DNA of 64,000 nucleotides from Pseudomonas fragi (GCF_900105835.1 NZ_LT629783.1:3432501-3496500), one strand, 5' to 3'; shown: positions 44,270 to 54,146, numbered from the stretch's first letter. Notes: generated by a model not told the origin, from the letters alone. A program made the numbers and translations.

Positions 44270-45361
44270 ATGGCTGGTCCACTGAACACGGGCATTTTGG
44301 GCTTGAGCCTGTTAGCGCTTCTCACCGCGTGCGGCAAGGAGGGGCCCAAAGAGCCTCTGTCCCCCCGTGTGTATGTGCAACAGGTGAGCACCCGCGAATT
44401 CGCCCCGCCCATCCAGCTCAGCGGTGATATCCAGGCCCGGGTCGAAACCCAGTTGTCATTCCGGGTGGGCGGCAAGATTATCGAGCGCACGGTCGATGTG
44501 GGTGACCACATCCAGGCCAACCAGGTGCTCGCGCGTCTCGACCCCAAAGACCTGAAGATCCAGGTTGAGACCGCCCAGGCCAGCGTCAACGCGCAACAGG
44601 CCCAAGTGGTGCAAACCCGCGCGGCGTTTGTGCGCCAGCAAAAGCTGCTGCCAAAAGGCTACACCAGCCAAAGTGAATACGACGCTGCCAACGCCGCGCA
44701 ACTGAGCGCACAGAGCGCCCTGGCGGCGGCGCAGGCGCAACTGGCCAACGCCCGTGACCAACTGAGCTACAGCAACCTGAAAGCCGAGGCACCCGGGGTG
44801 ATTACCGCGCGCCAGGCCGAAGTGGGCCAGGTGGTGCAGGCCACCATGCCGATTTTTACCCTGGCCCGCGATGGTGCCCGCGATGCCGTGTTTAACGTGT
44901 ATGAATCGCTGTTTATCGAGCCGCCCAAAGACCCCACGGTGCAGGTCACGCTGCTGAGCGATCCGACGATCAAGGTCAACGGCCAGATCCGTGAAATCAC
45001 ACCGACCGTTGCGGCGCAAAGCGGCACGTTGCAGATCAAGGTGCAGCTCGACGCCTTGCCCAAGGGCATGGACCTGGGCTCGATTGTCAGCGTTAACCTG
45101 ACCCCGCCGCCAAGCCGCAGCATCGAGCTGCCGTGGTCGGCGTTGACCAAGGACATCAGCGAGCCCGCCGTGTGGATCGCCGACGAACAAAGCAATGTGC
45201 GCCTGCAGCGGGTCAAGGTCGGGCGCTATCTGACCGGCAGCGTGATCGTCAGCGAAGGTCTCAAGGATGGAGAAAAAGTCGTGGTCGCAGGCGGGCAGTT
45301 GTTACACCCCGGCATGAAGGTTGAAATCGCCACGGCCCCGGCCGAGGGGGTGCAGCTATGA
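44270..45361 (+). CDS. triA: RND efflux periplasmic adaptor subunit, TriA-like lipoprotein
   Basis: The 363-residue membrane-fusion protein has a lipobox (LLALLTAC, Cys21), the lipoyl half-motif FRVGGKIIERTVDVGDHIQANQVLARLDP, a coiled-coil hairpin (about 100-165) and a C-terminal membrane-proximal domain. It links the inner-membrane pump to the outer-membrane channel. Two adaptors followed by an RND pump match TriABC of P. aeruginosa (PA0156-0158), which exports triclosan with OpmH. The AAGGAG ribosome binding site is at 44259-44264. It overlaps the next gene by 4 nt. Confidence 0.85.
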   Translation: MAGPLNTGILGLSLLALLTACGKEGPKEPLSPRVYVQQVSTREFAPPIQLSGDIQARVETQLSFRVGGKIIERTVDVGDHIQANQVLARLDPKDLKIQVETAQASVNAQQAQVVQTRAAFVRQQKLLPKGYTSQSEYDAANAAQLSAQSALAAAQAQLANARDQLSYSNLKAEAPGVITARQAEVGQVVQATMPIFTLARDGARDAVFNVYESLFIEPPKDPTVQVTLLSDPTIKVNGQIREITPTVAAQSGTLQIKVQLDALPKGMDLGSIVSVNLTPPPSRSIELPWSALTKDISEPAVWIADEQSNVRLQRVKVGRYLTGSVIVSEGLKDGEKVVVAGGQLLHPGMKVEIATAPAEGVQL

Positions 45362-46425
45362 GGCGCTTATGGTTGATACCGCTGGCTGCCGCCATGCTGA
45401 TGGCCTGCTCTGAACCCCAGCCGCCCGAGCCGGTGCGCCCGGCTCTGTATGTGGTGGCCAAGCCCGAGCTGGCACAAGATCTGGGCCGTTTTGCCGGCAA
45501 TATCGAAGCGCGCTACGAAAGCACTCTGGGCTTTCGGGTTCCGGGGCGCATTGTGCGGCGTTATTACGATGTGGGCGCGGTGGTGAAACAGGGCGACATA
45601 CTGGCCAACCTCGACCCCACCGACCAGCAAAACCAGCTGCGTGCGGCCCAGGGCGACCTGGCCAAGGTGCAGGCGCAATTGATCAACGCCAGAGCCAACG
45701 CCCGCCGCCAGCAAGAGCTGTTCGACCGTGGCGTGGGCGCCCAGGCCCAGCTCGACACCGCGCAAGCCGACCTCAAGACCACGCTGGCTTCGATGCAACA
45801 GGCGCAGGCTGCGGTCAATCAGGCTCAGGACCAACTCAGCTACTGCAACCTGCGCGCCGACCATGATGCCGTGATTACCCAATGGCATGCCGAGGCCGGG
45901 CAAGTGGTGAGCATTGGCCAGGAAGTCGTCACCCTGGCCCGTCCCGAGATCAAAGAGGCGGTCATCGACCTGCCGGGCCCGCTGGCCGAGGCGCTGCCCA
46001 AGGGCATCGAGTTCCTTGTCGCCGGCCAGCTCGACCCGAATATCAACACCCATGCCCATGTGCGCGAAATCGCCCCGCAAGCCGACAGTGCCACCCGTAC
46101 CCGGCGCACCCGCCTGACGCTGGACCAGACCCCGGCAGCATTTCGCCTTGGCAGTTCGGTGAGCGTGACCGTCAGCAGCCCGACGGCCGAGCACTTCCAG
46201 TTGCCGCTCACCGCCCTGCAGGAAGTCGATGGCCACAGCCGCGTATGGATCATTGACAGCGCCACCCAAACCGTCAGCCCGCGTGACGTCAGCGTACTGC
46301 GCCGCGACGCCCGCAACGTGCTGTTGTCGGGTGGCATCAAAACCGGCGACAAGGTCGTCAGTGCAGGTGTGTACAGCCTCACCCCCGGGCAGAAAGTCAG
46401 ACTCGATAAGGAAAGCTCGCAATGA
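45358..46425 (+). CDS. triB: RND efflux periplasmic adaptor subunit, TriB-like lipoprotein
   Basis: The 355-residue adaptor has a lipobox (AAAMLMAC, Cys17), the lipoyl segment FRVPGRIVRRYYDVGAVVKQGDILANLDP, a coiled-coil hairpin with alternating glutamine/alanine helices, and a beta-barrel domain. It differs in sequence from the preceding adaptor. A non-identical second adaptor is the hallmark of TriABC-type pumps. Start and stop overlap neighbours by 4 nt on both sides, so the three genes are translationally coupled. Confidence 0.85.
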   Translation: MRRLWLIPLAAAMLMACSEPQPPEPVRPALYVVAKPELAQDLGRFAGNIEARYESTLGFRVPGRIVRRYYDVGAVVKQGDILANLDPTDQQNQLRAAQGDLAKVQAQLINARANARRQQELFDRGVGAQAQLDTAQADLKTTLASMQQAQAAVNQAQDQLSYCNLRADHDAVITQWHAEAGQVVSIGQEVVTLARPEIKEAVIDLPGPLAEALPKGIEFLVAGQLDPNINTHAHVREIAPQADSATRTRRTRLTLDQTPAAFRLGSSVSVTVSSPTAEHFQLPLTALQEVDGHSRVWIIDSATQTVSPRDVSVLRRDARNVLLSGGIKTGDKVVSAGVYSLTPGQKVRLDKESSQ

Positions 46426-49400
46426 ATGGGAAGTTCAACCTGTCCGAGTGGGCCCTGAAGCATCAGTCATTTGTCTGGTATTTGATGTTTGTCGCGGTGG
46501 TCGCCGGGATTTTTTCGTACATCAATCTCGGACGCGCTGAAGACCCGTCCTTCGCCATCAAGACCATGGTCATCCAGTCCAAATGGCCCGGTGCTACGGT
46601 TGACGAGACCCGGCTGCAAATCACCGACCGCATCGAGAAAAAGCTCGAAGAGCTGGACTCCCTCGACTATGTACAAAGCTACACCCGCCCCGGTGAGTCC
46701 ACGGTGTTTGTGTTCCTCAAGGACACCACCAAGGCCGATGCCATCCCCCATATCTGGTATGAGGTGCGCAAAAAGATCGGCGACATTCGCGGCGACTTCC
46801 CCCAGGGCATTCAAGGCCCGGGGTTTGACGATGAGTTCGGCGATGTCTACGGCACCATCTTCGCCTTCACCGGCGACGGCTTCACCATGCGTCAGCTGCG
46901 CGACTATGTAGAGCAAGTGCGTACCGGCATTCGCGATGTACCCAATCGCGGCAAGGTGATGACCATCGGCGAGCAGGACGAAACGTTCTACCTGGACTTC
47001 TCGACCCGCAAACTGGCGGCCCTTGGCCTTGACCAGCAGCACATCCTTGAAAGCCTGCAGGAACAGAACGCCGTGACCCCCGCCGGGGTGATCGAGGCCG
47101 GGCCGGAGCGCATGTCGGTGCGCACCTCGGGGCAGTTCCACAGCGTTGAAGACCTGGCTGCGGTGAACCTGCGGGTCAACGATCGCTTTTATCGCCTGGC
47201 CGATATCGCTGAAATCACCCGCGGTTATGTGGATCCGGCAGCGCCCATGTTCCATTACAACGGCAAGCCGGCCATTGGCCTTGCCGTCGCCATGATCGAT
47301 GGCGGCAATATTCAGGAATTCGGCAAAGAGCTACAGCAACGCATCGACGACCTGACCGCGCAGTTGCCGGTGGGTGTTGGTGTGCACATGGTGTCCAATC
47401 AGGCACAGGTGGTGGAGGTGGCCGTCAGCGGCTTTACCAGTGCGCTGTTTGAGGCCGTGGTGATCGTACTGGCGGTGAGCTTTATCAGTCTGGGCCTGCG
47501 TGCCGGGCTGGTGGTGGCGATCTCCATCCCGCTGGTGCTGGCGCTGGTGTTCGTGTTTATGGAGTTCACCGGCATCGCCATGCAGCGTGTGTCGCTGGGT
47601 GCGCTGATCATCGCCTTGGGCCTGCTGGTGGACGATGCGATGATCACGGTGGAGATGATGATCACGCGGCTCGAACTGGGGGAAACCAAGGAACAGGCGG
47701 CCACCTTTGCCTATCACTCCACGGCGTTCCCGATGCTCACCGGTACGCTGGTGACCGTGGCAGGGTTTGTGCCCATCGGCCTGAACAACAGCTCGGCGGG
47801 GGAGTACACCTTTACCCTGTTTGCGGTGATTGCCGTGGCCATGCTGGTGTCGTGGGTGGTGGCGGTGCTGTTCGCGCCGGTGCTGGGCGTGCATATCCTC
47901 AGCGCCAAGGTCAAACCCAAGCCCGAGAAACCCGGGCGTCTGGCCCAGGCCTTCGACACGGCGCTGCTGTGGTGCATGCGTTATCGCTGGACGACCATTG
48001 GCGCGACAGTGCTGATGTTTGTGCTGGCGGTGTTCGGCATGGGCCTGGTGCAGAACCAGTTTTTCCCGGCCTCCGACCGCCCCGAGATTTTGGTGGACCT
48101 GAACCTGCCGCAAAACGCCTCGATCCAGGAGACGCTCAAGGTCACCCAGCGTTTTGAAGAATCGCTCAAGGGCGATGGCGATATCGTGCGCTGGAGCTCT
48201 TACATCGGTGAGGGCGCGATCCGTTTCTACCTGCCGCTCGATCAGCAACTGCAAAACCCCTTCTACGCCCAGTTGGTGATTGTCAGCAAAGGCCTGGAAA
48301 GCCGCGACGCCCTGATCGAACGGCTGAACAAACGCCTGCGCGAGGACTTTGTGGGCGTCGGCAGTTTCGTGCATACCCTGGAACTGGGGCCGCCAGTGGG
48401 CCAGCCGCTGCAATACCGGGTTAGCGGGCCGAACATTGACCTGGTGCGCAAGTACTCGATTGACCTGGCCTCCGTGCTCGATGCCAACCCCAACGTCGGT
48501 GAAACCATCTTTAACTGGAACGAACCCGGCAAGGTGTTGCGCATCGATATCGCCCAGGACAAGGCCCGCCAGTTCGGCCTGTCGTCCGAGGACGTGGCCC
48601 ATGTGATGAACAGCATCGTCAGCGGTGCCGCCGTCAGCCAGGTCAAAGACAATATCTACCTGATCAACATCGTCGGGCGGGCCAACAACACCGAGCGGGG
48701 TACCCCGGAAACCCTGCTCAACCTGCAAATCACCACCCCCAGCGGCACCTCGATCCCACTACTGGCCTTTGCCACGGTGCGCTACGAGCTGGAGCAGCCG
48801 CTGGTCTGGAGCCGTGACCGGATTCCCACGTTGACGCTCAAGGCCTCGGTACGCGGCTCGATGCAGCCGACTGATCTGGTCAAGGTGCTCAAGCCCGACG
48901 TCGACAAGTTCGCCGCCAATCTGCCTGAAGGCTACAACGTGCAAACCGGCGGCACGGTAGAGCAAAGCGCCAAGGCCCAGGGCCCGATTGCCAAGGTGGT
49001 GCCGTTGATGCTGTTCCTGATGACCACCTTCCTGATGATCCAGCTGCAAAGCGTGCACAAGATGTTCCTGGTGGTGAGTGTCGCGCCATTGGGGCTGATT
49101 GGCGTGGTGCTGGCGCTGGTGCCTACCGGCACGCCGATGGGCTTTGTGGCGATCCTGGGGATTCTGGCGCTGGTGGGCATCATTGTGCGTAACTCGGTGA
49201 TCCTGGTGACCCAGATCGACCAGTACGAACGCGACGGCTTTGATCCGTGGCATGCCGTGATGCAAGCCACCCAGCATCGTCGTCGGCCGATTCTGCTGAC
49301 CGCAGCCGCCGCCAGCCTGGGCATGATCCCGATTGCCCGGGACGTGTTCTGGGGGCCGATGGCCTACGCCATGATCGGCGGCATTCTATCGGCCACCTTG

Positions 49401-49484
49401 CTCACGCTGCTGTTCCTGCCAGCGCTGTATGTGGCTTCGTACAAGATCAAGGAGAACAAGAACCCGCCACCAGAACATGCGTAA
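46422..49484 (+). CDS. triC: RND efflux pump inner-membrane transporter, TriC-like
   Basis: The 1020-residue RND pump has 12 predicted membrane helices and two large periplasmic loops (about 35-330 and 555-860). The TM4 segment LGLLVDDAMITVEMM carries the paired aspartates used for proton relay. Length and layout match TriC. It takes substrates from the periplasm or membrane and passes them through the TriAB adaptors. An outer-membrane channel gene is absent here, as in P. aeruginosa, where OpmH is encoded elsewhere. Confidence 0.9.
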   Translation: MNGKFNLSEWALKHQSFVWYLMFVAVVAGIFSYINLGRAEDPSFAIKTMVIQSKWPGATVDETRLQITDRIEKKLEELDSLDYVQSYTRPGESTVFVFLKDTTKADAIPHIWYEVRKKIGDIRGDFPQGIQGPGFDDEFGDVYGTIFAFTGDGFTMRQLRDYVEQVRTGIRDVPNRGKVMTIGEQDETFYLDFSTRKLAALGLDQQHILESLQEQNAVTPAGVIEAGPERMSVRTSGQFHSVEDLAAVNLRVNDRFYRLADIAEITRGYVDPAAPMFHYNGKPAIGLAVAMIDGGNIQEFGKELQQRIDDLTAQLPVGVGVHMVSNQAQVVEVAVSGFTSALFEAVVIVLAVSFISLGLRAGLVVAISIPLVLALVFVFMEFTGIAMQRVSLGALIIALGLLVDDAMITVEMMITRLELGETKEQAATFAYHSTAFPMLTGTLVTVAGFVPIGLNNSSAGEYTFTLFAVIAVAMLVSWVVAVLFAPVLGVHILSAKVKPKPEKPGRLAQAFDTALLWCMRYRWTTIGATVLMFVLAVFGMGLVQNQFFPASDRPEILVDLNLPQNASIQETLKVTQRFEESLKGDGDIVRWSSYIGEGAIRFYLPLDQQLQNPFYAQLVIVSKGLESRDALIERLNKRLREDFVGVGSFVHTLELGPPVGQPLQYRVSGPNIDLVRKYSIDLASVLDANPNVGETIFNWNEPGKVLRIDIAQDKARQFGLSSEDVAHVMNSIVSGAAVSQVKDNIYLINIVGRANNTERGTPETLLNLQITTPSGTSIPLLAFATVRYELEQPLVWSRDRIPTLTLKASVRGSMQPTDLVKVLKPDVDKFAANLPEGYNVQTGGTVEQSAKAQGPIAKVVPLMLFLMTTFLMIQLQSVHKMFLVVSVAPLGLIGVVLALVPTGTPMGFVAILGILALVGIIVRNSVILVTQIDQYERDGFDPWHAVMQATQHRRRPILLTAAAASLGMIPIARDVFWGPMAYAMIGGILSATLLTLLFLPALYVASYKIKENKNPPPEHA

Positions 49485-49487
49485 ACC

Positions 49488-49574
49488 TGTGGAAGCGGGC
49501 TTGCTCGCGATTCGGACGACGTGGTCTGACAGACACGCCGCGTCGATCCCATCGCGAGCAAGCCCGCTCCCACA
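49488..49574. repeat. REPIN-like inverted doublet 9
   Basis: TTGCTCGCGA-type inverted arms; the left end reads TGTGGAAGCGGG, one base off the usual arm. It starts 4 nt after the triC stop. Confidence 0.88.
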
Positions 49575-49685
49575 GCAGGGCGATTGTTGTGGATTTACGA
49601 ATGCCGGTATCAAGAAACCGGTCTTTATCTGCCTGAAAGCACATGTGAACCTAGCCCCACGCCTGAACCAATACGGAGTGTTGTC

Positions 49686-50426
49686 ATGAGTTCTTCACAA
49701 CCCAGAGTCGCCATCATTACCGGCGCCTCGCGCGGCATCGGTGCCGTTATTGCCAAACAGCTGGCCGGGGAAGGGTTTGCCGTGGTCATCAACTACGCCA
49801 GCAGCGCCGGCGAAGCTACCCAGCTGGTCGCGCAGCTGCGCGAAGACGGCCATGAAGCGATTGCCGTGCAGGCAGACGTGAGCAGCGCTGACGACGTAAA
49901 GCGCCTGTTCGATGAAGCCGAGGCGCAACTGGGCAAGGTCGATGTGCTGATCAACAACGCGGGCGTGCTCAAGGTACTGCCGCTGGCCCAGCACAGCGAC
50001 GAGCTGTACGAGCAGACCTTCAACATCAACACCAAAGGTACGTTCAACACCCTGCGCGAAGCGGCCACGCGGTTGAACGGCGGCGGGCGCATCGTCAATT
50101 TTTCAAGCAGTACGGTGGGCATGAACCTGCCGGGCTATGCGGTGTATATCGCCAGCAAGGCGGCGGTGGAGTCATTGACCCAGGTGTTTGCCAAGGAACT
50201 GCGCGGGCGGCAGATCACGGTCAACGCCGTGGCGCCGGGACCGGTAGCGACGGAGCTGTTTTTGCACGGCAAGACCGAGGAACAGATCCAGACCTTTTCC
50301 AAGATGCCGCCACTGGAGCGACTGGGCCAGCCACAAGACATCGCCAACATCATCTCGTTTCTGGTGAGCCCGGCAGCGGACTGGGTCAACGGGCAGGTTT
50401 TGCGGGCCAATGGCGGGTTGGTGTAA
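49686..50426 (+). CDS. Short-chain dehydrogenase/reductase (SDR)
   Basis: The 246-residue classical SDR has the cofactor motif TGASRGIG (about 12-19), NNAGV, catalytic serine in NFSSSTVG and YxxxK in YIASKAAVE. The C-terminal NGQVLRANGG is typical of 3-oxoacyl-ACP reductase-like members. NADP use is likely from the arginine after the glycine motif (SRGIG). Substrate not evident. ATG 49686 was chosen from the family start; an upstream in-frame start adds a non-conserved tail. Confidence 0.88.
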   Translation: MSSSQPRVAIITGASRGIGAVIAKQLAGEGFAVVINYASSAGEATQLVAQLREDGHEAIAVQADVSSADDVKRLFDEAEAQLGKVDVLINNAGVLKVLPLAQHSDELYEQTFNINTKGTFNTLREAATRLNGGGRIVNFSSSTVGMNLPGYAVYIASKAAVESLTQVFAKELRGRQITVNAVAPGPVATELFLHGKTEEQIQTFSKMPPLERLGQPQDIANIISFLVSPAADWVNGQVLRANGGLV

Positions 50427-50439
50427 GCACAGCACAAGC

Positions 50440-50551
50440 GCCCTCACCCCAACCCTCTCCCGGAGGGAGAGGGGGCTAATCTGTGGCGCTACGCACATGT
50501 GCTTTAGCTTTTAGTCCCCTCTCCCTCCGGGAGAGGGTCAGGGTGAGGGGC
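50440..50551. repeat. CCCTCTCCC-type intergenic inverted repeat, copy 2
   Basis: GCCCTCACCCCAACCCTCTCC is nearly mirrored by GAGAGGGTCAGGGTGAGGGGC at the right end. It matches the element at 3477-3585 and again lies between convergent genes. Confidence 0.8.
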
Positions 50552-50573
50552 TCTTGGCTCTAGCCTTGGGCTT

Positions 50574-51200
50574 TTAGCGCTGTGCCTGCCCCTGCTGCAT
50601 CACCCACTGCACCACTTGTGGCATCAGCACATCACTGGCCTGGCCAAAACCTGCGACCACGCCTGGCACCATCGGGTTACTCAGCGGCTGGCGCGCCTCA
50701 AAGCGTTTGGAAGCAATCACCCGCTGATCGCTGCTGCGCACCAGTCGTGCGTTGTACTGGATCAGCACTTCAGGATTTTTGCCGTTGTAGTGCGTCTGGA
50801 ACGCCAGCAACTCGCCACCCAGCTCGTAATCGGACTGCAAGTTGCTGTCATCGGTGCTCAAGCCCTGGATCCGCCCGTCCTGCAAGAACGCCTCAAGCAG
50901 ACGGTTGCGCAGCAGCACAGGCGCCGTATCGCTCCAGCGGGCGCCCTTGTAATTGCTGATCAGGTTGCCCTCGGGCACCACCACGATGTTCTGGCTGTTC
51001 AGCGCGCCGGTGGTCATCGGTTTTTCCAGGCGCAACGACCACTTCACGGGCGCACCCTGGCTGGCAACCACGGGCGCTTGCGCAGCCGGCAGCCGATACA
51101 CGTCGACTATCTCGGGTTTGGGCAGGATCGAGCAGGCGCTGAGCAGGCTCAGGCCGGCCGCAAGGACAATGGTGCCGGCCAGGCGATAGGTGCGCTTCAT
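50574..51200 (-). CDS. ABC-type transport auxiliary lipoprotein (PqiC-like)
   Basis: The 208-residue lipoprotein has a lipobox (GLSLLSAC, Cys23) and the ABC_trans_aux/DUF330 domain (VYRLPAAQAP, GRIQGLSTDDSNLQSDYELGGELLAFQ). Such proteins anchor MCE-type lipid transport systems at the outer membrane. Its start overlaps the MCE gene stop by 4 nt, and it ends the four-gene operon. Confidence 0.88.
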   Translation of the reverse strand: MKRTYRLAGTIVLAAGLSLLSACSILPKPEIVDVYRLPAAQAPVVASQGAPVKWSLRLEKPMTTGALNSQNIVVVPEGNLISNYKGARWSDTAPVLLRNRLLEAFLQDGRIQGLSTDDSNLQSDYELGGELLAFQTHYNGKNPEVLIQYNARLVRSSDQRVIASKRFEARQPLSNPMVPGVVAGFGQASDVLMPQVVQWVMQQGQAQR

Positions 51201-52135
51201 GGGGTGAATTCCTTGTTCTGCTCGCGGCCCAGCAAGTAACCGCTTGGGTTGGATTCCAGGCGCCGCGAGATCGAGCGCAGTGTGCCAAGGGTTTCGCGCA
51301 GTTCGTTGACCGCAGGGCCGAGTTGATTCAGCCCCTGCAGGCCGCTGTTGAGCGAGTCCTCATTGTTGTTGATCAGCTTGTTGATCGTCGCTGTGCTCTG
51401 TTGCAGCGAATTCATGGCCTGTTCGGCACTGTTGAACATCTGCTTGCCTTCGGTGCTCAACAGGCCGTTGGCATTGCGCATCAGCACGTTGGTTTGCTCA
51501 AGCGTGACGCTGGCCTGCTTGCCAACCTGGGCCAGCTGTTTCAACGTCTGGCTGATATCGCCACGCTGACCGGCAATGGCCGTAGTGGTTTGCTCAAGGT
51601 TGTCCAGGGTCTTGCTGACACGATTGACGTTGTCTTCGGAGAACAACGCATTGGCGTTATGCAGCAGCATATTGACGTTGGCCATCACGTCGCTGCCATC
51701 GGTGAGCAGGCGGGCAATGGGTGAGGGCGAAGCCACGATTTCCGGCAACTTGCCGTCCTTGCCCTTGAGGGGCGGGCTGTTGGGGTCGCCGCCACTGAGC
51801 TGGATGATCGAAGTCCCGGTAACGCCTGTCAGCGCCAGCTTGGCCTTGGTATCGACCTTGACCGGGGTGTTGGCCGCCAGACGAATACGCGCCAGTACCC
51901 GGCGCGGGTCCTTGTCGTCCAGGCGCAGTTCGATCACGTCGCCGACCTTGATGCCGTTGTATTGCACCGAGCTGCCTTTGGACAGGCCGCTGACGGCTTC
52001 GTTGAACACCACTTCGTAATCCTTGAACGTGCTGTCCATGCTCGCCTTGGCCAGCCACAGGCCGAACAGCATGGCCCCGACGACAACCAGGACGCTGAAC
52101 AGGCCGATCAATACATGATGGGCACGGGTTTCCAT
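51197..52135 (-). CDS. MCE/MlaD family substrate-binding protein
   Basis: The 312-residue protein has one N-terminal membrane helix (VLIGLFSVLVVVGAMLFGLWL) and an MCE domain (about 40-115: SGLSKGSSVQYNGIKVGDV, TGVTGTSIIQL), followed by a long helical region with heptad-like repeats. MCE proteins form hexameric lipid-conducting rings in the periplasm. ATG 52135 (METRAHH) lies 1 nt after the ATPase stop. It is the periplasmic part of an Mla/Pqi-like pathway. Confidence 0.9.
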   Translation of the reverse strand: METRAHHVLIGLFSVLVVVGAMLFGLWLAKASMDSTFKDYEVVFNEAVSGLSKGSSVQYNGIKVGDVIELRLDDKDPRRVLARIRLAANTPVKVDTKAKLALTGVTGTSIIQLSGGDPNSPPLKGKDGKLPEIVASPSPIARLLTDGSDVMANVNMLLHNANALFSEDNVNRVSKTLDNLEQTTTAIAGQRGDISQTLKQLAQVGKQASVTLEQTNVLMRNANGLLSTEGKQMFNSAEQAMNSLQQSTATINKLINNNEDSLNSGLQGLNQLGPAVNELRETLGTLRSISRRLESNPSGYLLGREQNKEFTP

Positions 52136-52136
52136 G

Positions 52137-52940
52137 TCATTGCTCCTTGAGGTGGGTTGCCGCTTCGTATGCGGCGCGGCCACGGGGGCCATGGAAATAG
52201 TCATGAATCCACGGGTCGTCGTAGTCTTCGACCTCAGCGATAGGCGCCGCCACCAGCACCCGTTTTTGCGACAGTACCGCCACCCGGTCGGTGATGGTGT
52301 ACAGCGTGTCGAGGTCGTGGGTCACGAGGAATACGCTTAAGCCCAGCGCATCGCGCAGGGTCAGGATCAGTTGGTCGAAGGCCGCCGCCCCGATCGGGTC
52401 GAGCCCGGCAGTGGGTTCGTCGAGAAACAGGATATCCGGGTCCAGCGCCAGCGCCCGGGCCAGCGCAGCGCGCTTGACCATGCCGCCGGACAGCGAGGAC
52501 GGGTACTTGTCTGCCGCCGACAGGGGCAGCCCCGACAGCGCCAGCTTGACGCACGCCAGGTGCTCGGCATCAGGGCGGCTCAGGCCTGCGTGCTCGATCA
52601 GGGGCAGGGCGATGTTCTCTTTCACCGTCAGCGAAGAAAACAGCGCGCCCATCTGAAACAGCACGCCAAAGCGCCGTTCGACCATTGAGCGTGCCTGTTC
52701 ATCAAGGCTCATCAAGTCCTGGCCAAATACCCGGACTTGCCCCTCGGTGGGCCGACGCAGGCCGACAATACTGCGCAACAGCACGGATTTACCGGTACCG
52801 GAGCCGCCGACCACACCGAGAATCTCACCTTTGTACACATCAAGGTCGAGGTGTTCATGCACGGTCTGGCTACCAAAGCGGTTGCACAGGTCACGCACCT
52901 CGATCACTGCCTCGCCGGGCTTGCGCAGGGACGTACTCAC
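52137..52940 (-). CDS. ABC transporter ATP-binding protein, MlaF-like
   Basis: The 267-residue ATPase has Walker A VGGSGTGKS (about 39-47), signature SSLSGGMVKRAALARAL, Walker B DILFLDEPTAGLDPIGAAAFD and switch histidine VTHDLDTL. The GGMVKR signature is typical of MlaF-type lipid importers/exporters. It overlaps the MlaE-like permease gene by 4 nt. Confidence 0.92.
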   Translation of the reverse strand: MSTSLRKPGEAVIEVRDLCNRFGSQTVHEHLDLDVYKGEILGVVGGSGTGKSVLLRSIVGLRRPTEGQVRVFGQDLMSLDEQARSMVERRFGVLFQMGALFSSLTVKENIALPLIEHAGLSRPDAEHLACVKLALSGLPLSAADKYPSSLSGGMVKRAALARALALDPDILFLDEPTAGLDPIGAAAFDQLILTLRDALGLSVFLVTHDLDTLYTITDRVAVLSQKRVLVAAPIAEVEDYDDPWIHDYFHGPRGRAAYEAATHLKEQ

Positions 52941-54067
52941 CAGCCCATCTCCATAAAGAACAACGCGGCCACGGCGTCGAGGACGATCACGATAAAGATC
53001 GACTGCACCACGCTGGACGTGGTGTGGGCGCCCACCGATTCGGCGCTGCCGCTGACTTTAAAGCCTTCAAGGCAGCCCACCGCGGCAATCAGAAAGGCAA
53101 AAAACGGCGCTTTGACCATGCCCACCAAAAAGTGCTGTACGCCGATATCCGAGTGCAGCAGCGAAATAAACATGTCCGGCGAGATGCCCAGCGACACCAC
53201 GCACACCACGGCACCGCCGAGGATGCCTGCCATCATGGCCATGAACGTCAGCAGCGGCAGGGAAATCAACAACGCCAGCACCCGTGGCAGCACCAGCAAG
53301 TCCATCGGGTCCAGGCCCAGGGTGCGGATGGCGTCGATTTCTTCGTTGGCTTTCATCGAGCCGATTTGTGCGGTAAAGGCACTGGCCGTGCGCCCGGCCA
53401 GGAGGATGGCGGTGAGCAATACGCCGAACTCACGCAGGAAGGAGAACGCCACCAGGTCAACGGTAAAAATCCCCGCACCAAAGTTGGCCAGTACCGTGGC
53501 CCCGAGAAACGCCACTACGGCGCCCACCATAAAGGTCAGCAACACTACGATCGGCGCGGCGTTGAGGCCGATTTGCTCGATATGTGCCACCACCGGAGTG
53601 ATGCGCCATTGTTTGGGGCGGAACAGGTTGCGCGCCAGGGTTTGCAGGATCAGGCCGATAAAACCCAGCAATTGCAGGGTGTCTTGCCACAGCTTGTAGA
53701 CCGCGCTGCCGATACGGCTGAGCAACAGGATGCCGACGTTCTGTTCCTGGGGTGCAACCGGCACGCAAAAATCGCGCATCGAGGAATACACGGTCTGCAG
53801 CAAGGCACGGTCGGCCGCGGGAAGTTTTTGCGCGGTATCGGTCAACTGGCTGACGCGCTCGGCCCCCAGCAATTCCACCAGCAGCGAAGCCCCGGCCGTA
53901 TCGATGCTGGACACGTCGTCCAGGTTGATGGCGGTCTGGTCATCGTATTTGCCGACCAGTTGCTCGGTCTGCTGCTTGAGGCCGGTGTAATGGGCAAGCG
54001 TCCAGTCGCCGCTGATCAACAGCCGCGCCGGATTACTGGAAGTGTCTAGTTGGGCATTGCCCGCCAT
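52937..54067 (-). CDS. MlaE-type ABC permease with N-terminal STAS domain
   Basis: The 376-residue protein joins a STAS domain (about 12-100, MlaB-like: DDVSSIDTAGASLLVELLG) to an MlaE permease with about five to six membrane helices (AGRTASAFTAQIGSMKANEEIDAIRTLGLDP, the conserved coupling segment). In the canonical Mla system, MlaB and MlaE are separate; here they are one chain. It heads the operon permease-ATPase-MCE-lipoprotein, so it likely moves phospholipids or other hydrophobic compounds across the envelope. Confidence 0.92.
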   Translation of the reverse strand: MAGNAQLDTSSNPARLLISGDWTLAHYTGLKQQTEQLVGKYDDQTAINLDDVSSIDTAGASLLVELLGAERVSQLTDTAQKLPAADRALLQTVYSSMRDFCVPVAPQEQNVGILLLSRIGSAVYKLWQDTLQLLGFIGLILQTLARNLFRPKQWRITPVVAHIEQIGLNAAPIVVLLTFMVGAVVAFLGATVLANFGAGIFTVDLVAFSFLREFGVLLTAILLAGRTASAFTAQIGSMKANEEIDAIRTLGLDPMDLLVLPRVLALLISLPLLTFMAMMAGILGGAVVCVVSLGISPDMFISLLHSDIGVQHFLVGMVKAPFFAFLIAAVGCLEGFKVSGSAESVGAHTTSSVVQSIFIVIVLDAVAALFFMEMGW

Positions 54068-54146
54068 GGCCGTAATAGTCTTAAGCTCCCAGCTCAGTAC
54101 GTTTAAACACAGACCTTATGTAATAGCACAATCCTGTAAAAGTGTT

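Noticed and set aside
49429..49689. Short open frames encoding GSGLARD/ASKPAPT-type peptides at REPIN sites
   Set aside because: These peptides recur wherever a REPIN occurs and are repeat artefacts; only the LysR case is in frame with a real gene.
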